A DNA stretch of 64,000 nucleotides. Source: Palsa-506 sp963707065. GTDB taxonomy: Bacteria; Actinomycetota; Actinomycetes; Streptosporangiales; Streptosporangiaceae. The notes under the pieces were generated by a model. It was not told where the DNA came from and searched no databases. It saw nothing but the letters and a program-made list of their open reading frames with translations. The stretch covers positions 99,043-163,042 of the forward strand of contig CAVPPJ010000051.1 in NCBI GenBank assembly GCA_963707065.1, written 5' to 3'. This document shows, piece after piece, positions 59,416 to 64,000 of this stretch; position 1 is the first letter of the stretch, and the number at the start of each line of letters is the position of its first letter. The position numbers were made by a program, and so were the translations under genes.

Positions 59416-60542
59416 CACGCGTGCTGGCGTGGTTGCTGGGCCATGCGGCGCGGTTGCTGCCGCCGGGGCGGCGGCAGTGGGCCGAGGCGGTGGGGGCGGA
59501 GGCCGGTGAGGTTGCGGCGGGGTGGCCGCGGCTGTGCTGGCTGGCGGGCGGGTTGTGGCTGGCGGTGAGGGAGGCTGCGATGGGGCGCAAGGTCATGTAC
59601 TGGCTGGGGGCGGTGGCGGTGGCGGCTGCCGGGGCCTGGGTGATGTGGCTGAGCTGGCGGACCTCTGCGGCCGCCGATCCTCAGGCCGTGACTGACCGGG
59701 TCCGGGTCCTGGTGGGGGTGGCTGCGCTGGTGGTGCTGCCGTGGGTGGGGCGGCGGCGCGGCTGGTTCGGCCCGGTCGGCGGCAGTCTCACGGCGCGGCT
59801 GGTGCGGGTGGCGGGCTGTGCGGGGGTCTGCGGCCTGGGCGTGGCCGTTGTGGGGATGGACAGTCACCTCGGCCTGGGCCCGCACGGCCCGGGCCCGTTC
59901 AGCATGCCCCGTGAGATCATCGCGCTGGTGCTGCTGGGCGCCGCGCTGGCGGCGCTGGCGGTGGTCAAGGCCAGATGGCCCGATGACGATCCCAGCCTGC
60001 TGTGGGCAATTGCCGCGGCTGCGGGCCTGCTGGTGTTTTTTGCCGTGCCGCTCCAGGCGCTCGCGATCGTCTATGTGGCCGGGATCCTCGCCGCGACCTC
60101 GCGGAGGTCGCCGGTAACGAACGCCTCCCTCGCCGGCGGCACCATCACCGGCCTGGCCACCGGCCTGGTCACGGCCCTGGCCGTTTACGCAGCAGCGGGG
60201 GACGATAACTATCTCGGCCCGCTGGTCCTTGGCATGCTTACCATGCTGTTCCTGCTCGCCGGCCTCGCCGGCGCGGCGGCGGCGTGGCGGCTGCCAGGCA
60301 CCGGGGACCCGCAGGAACTGCGGGCGGCGCGGGGCAGGCAGGGACTGCTGGCCGGCGCGGTGGCCGGAGCTGTCTGCGGTCTGCTGCTCACCAACCTCTT
60401 CGTGATAGCCGTGGTCTTTATGGTCATCGGCCCGCTGGTGGGCGCGGGCGGCGGTGCGTTCGGCGGCATCGCCGCAGCTGACCATCCGCCCAGGTCACGA
60501 CCTGGCCGCTCCTGGGCCGCCGGGCTGTTCGTCCGTTTCTGA
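59403..60542 (+). CDS. Multi-helix membrane protein coupled to PadR
   Basis: A 379-residue protein starting at GTG 59403 inside the PadR gene. An N-terminal cytoplasmic region (HAARLLPPGRRQWAEAVGAEAGEV) is followed by about eight hydrophobic segments (e.g. VMYWLGAVAVAAAGAWVMWL, IIALVLLGAALAALAVV, LLVFFAVPLQALAIVYVAGIL, GAVAGAVCGLLLTNLFVIAVVFMVIG). PadR regulators are frequently paired with such membrane proteins. The function is unknown; sensing of membrane stress is a guess. A hairpin terminator follows. Confidence 0.75.
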   Translation: MGGLTRVLAWLLGHAARLLPPGRRQWAEAVGAEAGEVAAGWPRLCWLAGGLWLAVREAAMGRKVMYWLGAVAVAAAGAWVMWLSWRTSAAADPQAVTDRVRVLVGVAALVVLPWVGRRRGWFGPVGGSLTARLVRVAGCAGVCGLGVAVVGMDSHLGLGPHGPGPFSMPREIIALVLLGAALAALAVVKARWPDDDPSLLWAIAAAAGLLVFFAVPLQALAIVYVAGILAATSRRSPVTNASLAGGTITGLATGLVTALAVYAAAGDDNYLGPLVLGMLTMLFLLAGLAGAAAAWRLPGTGDPQELRAARGRQGLLAGAVAGAVCGLLLTNLFVIAVVFMVIGPLVGAGGGAFGGIAAADHPPRSRPGRSWAAGLFVRF

Positions 60543-60547
60543 CTAAA

Positions 60548-60581
60548 CCCGGCAGGGCGCTGGCGACCGGCGCCTGCCGGG
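60548..60581 (+). terminator. Terminator hairpin after the membrane-protein gene
   Basis: CCCGGCAGGGCGC pairs with GCGCCTGCCGGG (one bulge) around a 9-base loop, starting 6 bp after the stop. Confidence 0.65.
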
Positions 60582-60986
60582 CCATGTCATGACTGACCGC
60601 CCGGCACCCACCCTGCTGAAGACTGAATGGCACACCGATTTAGGCGCGGATGACGGCCGCACGAGGCGCCGTTGCTCCCGCATACAGATCGTCCAGATCT
60701 GCGCGCATCGTGGATTATGCCGTCATACTCCGGCTGGCATACAGAACGGCGGATCCGGCGCGCCCGCACCTGGGTCCGTGGTCACGTTCCGTGACATGCG
60801 GACCGTCACTGGGCGGCTGCGGCGGGCAGATCCCGAGGGCTGCCGAAAGAATCGTCCGGCCGGGCTCCTTGGCAACCGGAGGCTCTGGTGATCGCCCGGT
60901 CGGCGGCACGAGCGGATGTCCGTTACGTAGCCAGCAGTGTGGGTCATGGAGACCGTGCGGGGCCCGGCGGGTGCGACACTGCAGGT
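60582..60986. other. Intergenic region without a recognised gene
   Basis: About 400 bp. Several open frames exist but none shows the G/C third-position pattern or a recognisable domain. A 17-bp sequence at 60892-60908 (TCGCCCGGTCGGCGGCA) recurs exactly at 61623-61639, flanking the DinB-like gene. Confidence 0.5.
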
Positions 60987-61540
60987 GTGGGCATCGACTG
61001 GGCGCATCAGCTGGCGGAGCAGCTGGACCGGCAGCGGCGCGGGCGGTTTCGTCCCCGCTGCGAGGGGCTGACCGACGCCGAGTACTTCTGGGAGCCGGTA
61101 GCCAATGCCTGGAGCATCCGCCCGCGGGGGCACGGGCGGGCCGCGATCGCGGCCGGCGGCGGCGAGTCGTCATCGACTTCGCCGATCCCGAGCCCAGCCC
61201 GGCGCCGGTCACCACGATCGCGTGGCGGCTGGCGCACCTGATCACCGGCGTGTTCGGCTCCCGGGTCGGCGACCATTTCGGCGGGCCGCCGCTGGACTAC
61301 TACGCATTTCACTACGCCGGGACGGCGGCACAGGCACTCGCGCAACTCGATGAGGTGTACGCCGCGTGGCGGGCCGGCGTCCAGAGCCTCGGCGATGCCG
61401 GGCTGGCCCGGCCGTGCGGCCCGGCCGAGGGCCCGTTAGCGGAATACCCCATGGCCACGCTGGTGCTGCACGTCAACCGCGAGGCACTGCACCACGGCGC
61501 CGAGATCTCCCTGCTGCGCGACCTGTACGCCAACCGCTAA
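60987..61540 (+). pseudogene. DinB-superfamily protein, frameshifted
   Basis: From GTG 60987 the reading is GIDWAHQLAEQLDRQRRGRF, then RCEGLTDAEYFWEPVANAWSIRP, a typical DinB/maleylpyruvate-isomerase-like start. At about 61130-61165, in a G/C-rich run, the frame changes and continues as VIDFADPEPSPAPVTTIAWRLAHL, then DYYAFHYAGTAAQALAQLDEVYAAW and HHGAEISLLRDLY to the stop at 61540. The metal-site histidines expected for DinB (in the WRLAHL and REALHHGAE stretches) are kept. Joined, it would be about 184 residues. One base change in a G-run breaks it; the gene may be intact if this is an error. Confidence 0.75.
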
Positions 61541-61680
61541 CCGAGCTCACGCGGACCGCCAGCCGACCAGGCGGCAGCATTTACTGCTACCCGGCCAGCG
61601 GCGGTCGTCCTGCATCTGGAAGTCGCCCGGTCGGCGGCAGATGAGTGCGGTCGCCGGGCGGTTATCCGCATACTTGCATC

Positions 61681-62037
61681 ATGCGTCAGGCCTTTGCTCA
61701 TGAGGCGGTCCTGGTCATGGAGCCGGACGCCGACGTGCGGGCTCCTGGGGCGGCGGTCACGGTGGCGCTGTGCGGGCACTGGGATCACGAGCCGCCATGC
61801 CCGCTCGCGCCGCACCGTGTCAGCGCGGACGACGACGATGGCGAGTTGCGCGTGCGGATCTTGTTCGCGGCCGAGCCAGGCACAGAAGGCGAGGTCCGGC
61901 TTCTCATCGACCAGGCCCTGTCCGGGCAGCTGAAGTTTCCGGACGGCTTCACTACCCCGTGGCGGCTGCGCACAAGCTGGCCCAGTGAGGTCTCAGCAGA
62001 AGAGACAGACCATGCCGAGCGCCTCATTCGCAATTGA
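61681..62037 (+). CDS. Conserved-looking small protein, unknown
   Basis: A 118-residue soluble protein starting MRQAFAHEAVLVMEPDADVRAPGAAVTVALCGHWDHEPPCPLAPH and ending AEETDHAERLIRN. It contains CGHWDHEPPCPLAPHR, a Cys/His cluster that could bind metal. Codon use is typical of genes here. No family is recognised. CATACTTGC just upstream of the ATG could be the -10 of a leaderless transcript. Confidence 0.6.
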   Translation: MRQAFAHEAVLVMEPDADVRAPGAAVTVALCGHWDHEPPCPLAPHRVSADDDDGELRVRILFAAEPGTEGEVRLLIDQALSGQLKFPDGFTTPWRLRTSWPSEVSAEETDHAERLIRN

Positions 62038-62088
62038 GCACTACCCGCGGCATAGTAAGTGGTTTTGCGTGTCGGTCTGAGACGTGAA

Positions 62089-62145
62089 GACGTCCTCCTG
62101 ATGCGCTGTTCGGGTTCGGGATCCCACGCGCAGGAGGAGGACGTC
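62089..62145 (+). promoter_or_regulatory. Hairpin covering the transposase ribosome-binding site
   Basis: GACGTCCTCCT (62089-62099) is complementary to AGGAGGACGTC (62135-62145), which contains the ribosome-binding sequence two bases before GTG 62147. Folding would hide it in the mRNA. Such pairing limits transposase synthesis in several insertion sequences when they are read from outside promoters. Confidence 0.55.
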
Positions 62146-62146
62146 C

Positions 62147-63504
62147 GTGTCTGACCGTAGTGGTATTTCCCGGGGTGACCGCAACCGCAACGCGCGCCTG
62201 GCCAGGCTTCGTGAGGCTATCCCGCTGTGCAACGCGATCGCGGGCATCGACCTTGCCGACAGCAAGCAGATGGTTGTAGTCACCGATCATGAGTCGCGGG
62301 TGCTGGCGCGGCGGACGTTCCGGCGGCGGGCCTGGGAGCTGGGCACGGCGCTGGACTGGGCCGCCGCGCGCGCACCAGCAGTGGGGATTCGCCCGGCCTT
62401 ACGGTCGCGGTCGAGCCGACCGGCCACCGCTGGCGTGTGGTCGGGCAGCTGGCAGCCGGGCACGGCATGCCGTTTGTGTGCGTGCAGCCGCTGATGAGCT
62501 CGTGGGCCCGGCGGGCCGAGGACCTGACCTTCGACAAGACCGACGACAAGGATGCGGTGCTGATCGCCCGGCTGACCGCGCAGCTGCGCTGCTACCTGAC
62601 CAAGCCGGCCGATGCGACGTGGGCGCGGCTGCGTCACCTGGGCATCCGCCGGGCCCGGCTGGTCGCTGAGCAGGTAGCGCAGGTGCAGCAGATGCGGGAC
62701 CTGCTGGAGTGCGCGTGGCCCGCGGTGCTGGACACCGCCCGGCAGCCGTTCAAGTCCACCACCTGGCACGCGGCGCTGACCGTCGCCCTTGAGCCGCGCC
62801 ACTGGCGGTGACCTCAGCCGCGTCACCCGGGGTTGGCCGGCGGCGGTTCGACACGGCGGTGCGCCGCCAGGTCGCGCGCTGGGACGCGGTGCATCCGTGG
62901 CAGAAGATCATCGACGGGGTGTTCGCCGCCTGCGGCGACCCGGGCCGGGGTAACCGGCCTGCGCCTCGGTGCGCTGGAGCGAGTGCAGCTGCTGCTGGGC
63001 GACTGGCGTGACACCCGCACCGGCTCGCCGACGCTGAGCAGCGGATGGTCGCCGTTCTGGACGAGCTAGGGCTGACCAGCCTGGTCACCTCGATCACCGG
63101 CCTGTCCGCGGTCGGCGCGGCCAGCATCCTGGCCGAGACCGGCGACCCGGGCGCGGTTCACCACGGGCCGCGCCCTGGTCAGACACGCCGGCCTGGCGCC
63201 GCGGCAGAAAAGCTCCGGCAGCTACACCGGGCGCACCCGCACCACCGGCCAGGGCGGGCCGAGCGCTGCGCCTGGCGGCATGGCGCGCGGTCTGGGGCGC
63301 GCTGAAGTCCAACGCCGTCTACGCCGACCGGTTCGCGCACCTGACCAGCCGCGACCACAACAAGCTGTCCACCGGGACAGGCACACGCAGCGATCGCCGC
63401 CGCGCTGCTGCGGGCGCCTGCACGCGGTGATCACCACCGGCCAGCGGTGGGACCCCGCGATCGCGGCCGGCGGCAGACCGGACCAGATCCTGACCGCTGC
63501 CTGA
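62147..63504 (+). pseudogene. IS110-family transposase, multiply frameshifted
   Basis: Starting at GTG 62147, the pieces IAGIDLADSKQMVVVTDH (first catalytic Asp), then LTVAVEPTGHRWRVVGQLAAGH, LTFDKTDDKDAVLIARLTAQLRCY, RWDAVHPWQKIIDGVFAACGD, LTSLVTSITGLSAVGAASILAETGD and GRALVRHAGLAPRQKSSGSY together make a nearly complete IS110 transposase: N-terminal DEDD RuvC-like domain and C-terminal Ser region. They lie in different frames, with shifts near 62395, 62815, 62945, 63040, 63155 and later. The element is inactive. IS110 elements usually lack terminal inverted repeats and none were found, so the element ends are not defined. Confidence 0.82.
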
Positions 63505-63849
63505 CCCAGGCGGCCCGTCGAGCTGACGGCCGGGGCGAGCCCCACGCGGCATCGAGACGCATCAGCGAACTAGCCGGTCATCCTGGGCAGCCCCGCCCGT
63601 CGCCGGACCAACCCGATTACGCGCTGCCGGGCACCATCCCCATGACAGCTATGCAGGGACCGACGACGAGCAGGGCACCGGCCAGAACGCTTGACAAAAA
63701 CGCCTTACGTTGATGACCGGGCGGTCCACACTGCCGGGCAGGGGCCGATAGCCGACCTATCGGCGCCAACGGCGTGGATACTGGGAACAGCGGCTGCACC
63801 ACGGTGCCGGATCGCGGCTCGCCTCGGCGACCTGGAGTAGCGGAGAGTC
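63505..63849. other. Gap between the IS110 remnant and the last gene
   Basis: No gene was recognised. It holds a hairpin at 63744-63764 (GCCGATAG, loop CCGAC, CTATCGGC) about 85 bp before the last ATG. Part of it may be the 3' end of the IS element. Confidence 0.45.
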
Positions 63850-64000
63850 ATGGCTAATGCCAACCACCCGTTCCGTTATGACGTCGCGAAGGCTTACCCC
63901 CAACGTGGTCCGTTACAGCAATACCGACTTGCTGCGAGCACAAGCTTCATGTGTTTTCGATGCGGGAGCGGTAAGACCTCCAAGCTCGTATCAACAGTCC
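63850..64000 (+). CDS. Cys-motif protein, N-terminal part only (runs off window)
   Basis: From ATG 63850 (GGAG five bases upstream) the frame is open to the window end: MANANHPFRYDVAKAYPQRG, then QYRLAASTSFMCFRCGSGKTSKLVSTV. CFRC is half of a likely zinc knuckle; the second pair would lie beyond the window. Third codon positions are far less G/C-biased than in other genes (GCT, CAA, CGT, TTA, CTT, GTA), which suggests recent acquisition, fitting its place beside an IS remnant. A short DNA- or RNA-binding protein is one possibility. Confidence 0.55.
   Translation, partial: MANANHPFRYDVAKAYPQRGPLQQYRLAASTSFMCFRCGSGKTSKLVSTV

Noticed and set aside
63691..63720. Promoter with a perfect TTGACA
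   Set aside because: No -10-like hexamer stands at the right distance downstream.

Overview
The window is GC-rich DNA from an actinomycete. The evidence is strong G/C bias at third codon positions, frequent GTG/TTG starts, a mycothiol-dependent formaldehyde dehydrogenase, a predicted F420/PPOX oxidoreductase, PAC2 and DUF1707 proteins, and many 4-bp ATGA/GTGA gene overlaps. The species cannot be named from sequence alone; a soil filamentous actinomycete (Streptosporangiales-like) is a guess.

Layout. (i) 1-3.2 kb: a corrinoid methyl-transfer module. An IclR regulator, a corrinoid protein and the first codons of a pterin-binding methyltransferase run leftward; an MttB-family methyltransferase runs rightward from the same control region. 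(ii) 3.3-9.9 kb: a lipoprotein hydrolase, then a leftward operon of ECF sigma factor, (frameshifted) anti-sigma-like protein, lipoprotein, HlyD-type adaptor, ABC ATPase and MacB-like permease. (iii) 9.9-12.6 kb: a large TIR-domain protein, a small membrane protein and a possible transposase remnant. (iv) 12.6-18.9 kb: four tandem secreted seven-repeat RCC1 propeller proteins (one broken) with a PH-like small protein and a short ORF among them. (v) 19-27.5 kb: methyltransferase, AAC(3)-like acetyltransferase, NCS1 permease, and a C1/methionine cluster of two MetE-C-domain proteins, a methyltransferase-like protein and a MetF. (vi) 27.6-35.8 kb: two ABC ATPases, one with an AbrB-like tail, and two very large FtsX-type permeases. 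(vii) 36-49.5 kb: beta-carbonic anhydrase, an archaeal/eukaryal-type histidyl-tRNA synthetase, PAC2 protein, MarR-controlled ABC exporter, YdeI-like protein, DHA2 MFS pump, VOC protein, nitroreductase, PPOX protein, GH3 lipoprotein, kinase-like protein and an aldo/keto reductase remnant. (viii) 49.6-57.5 kb: aminotransferase, sulfotransferase-like and mycothiol-formaldehyde dehydrogenase operon, a long disordered membrane protein, a Ser/Pro-rich surface protein, a hydrolase and tRNA-Thr. (ix) 57.5-64 kb: an accessory-looking tract with DUF1707 protein, PadR/membrane pair, broken DinB gene, broken IS110 transposase and a partial Cys-motif protein at the edge.

Two C1 themes recur. The MttB/corrinoid/pterin module would move a methyl group to tetrahydrofolate, the MetF/MetE-like cluster handles methylene/methyl-folate and methyl transfer to thiols, and MscR removes formaldehyde. 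These genes are kilobases apart, so a shared pathway is inference. Many genes carry single-base frameshifts near homopolymers or perfect hairpins; some may be sequencing errors and some true decay.
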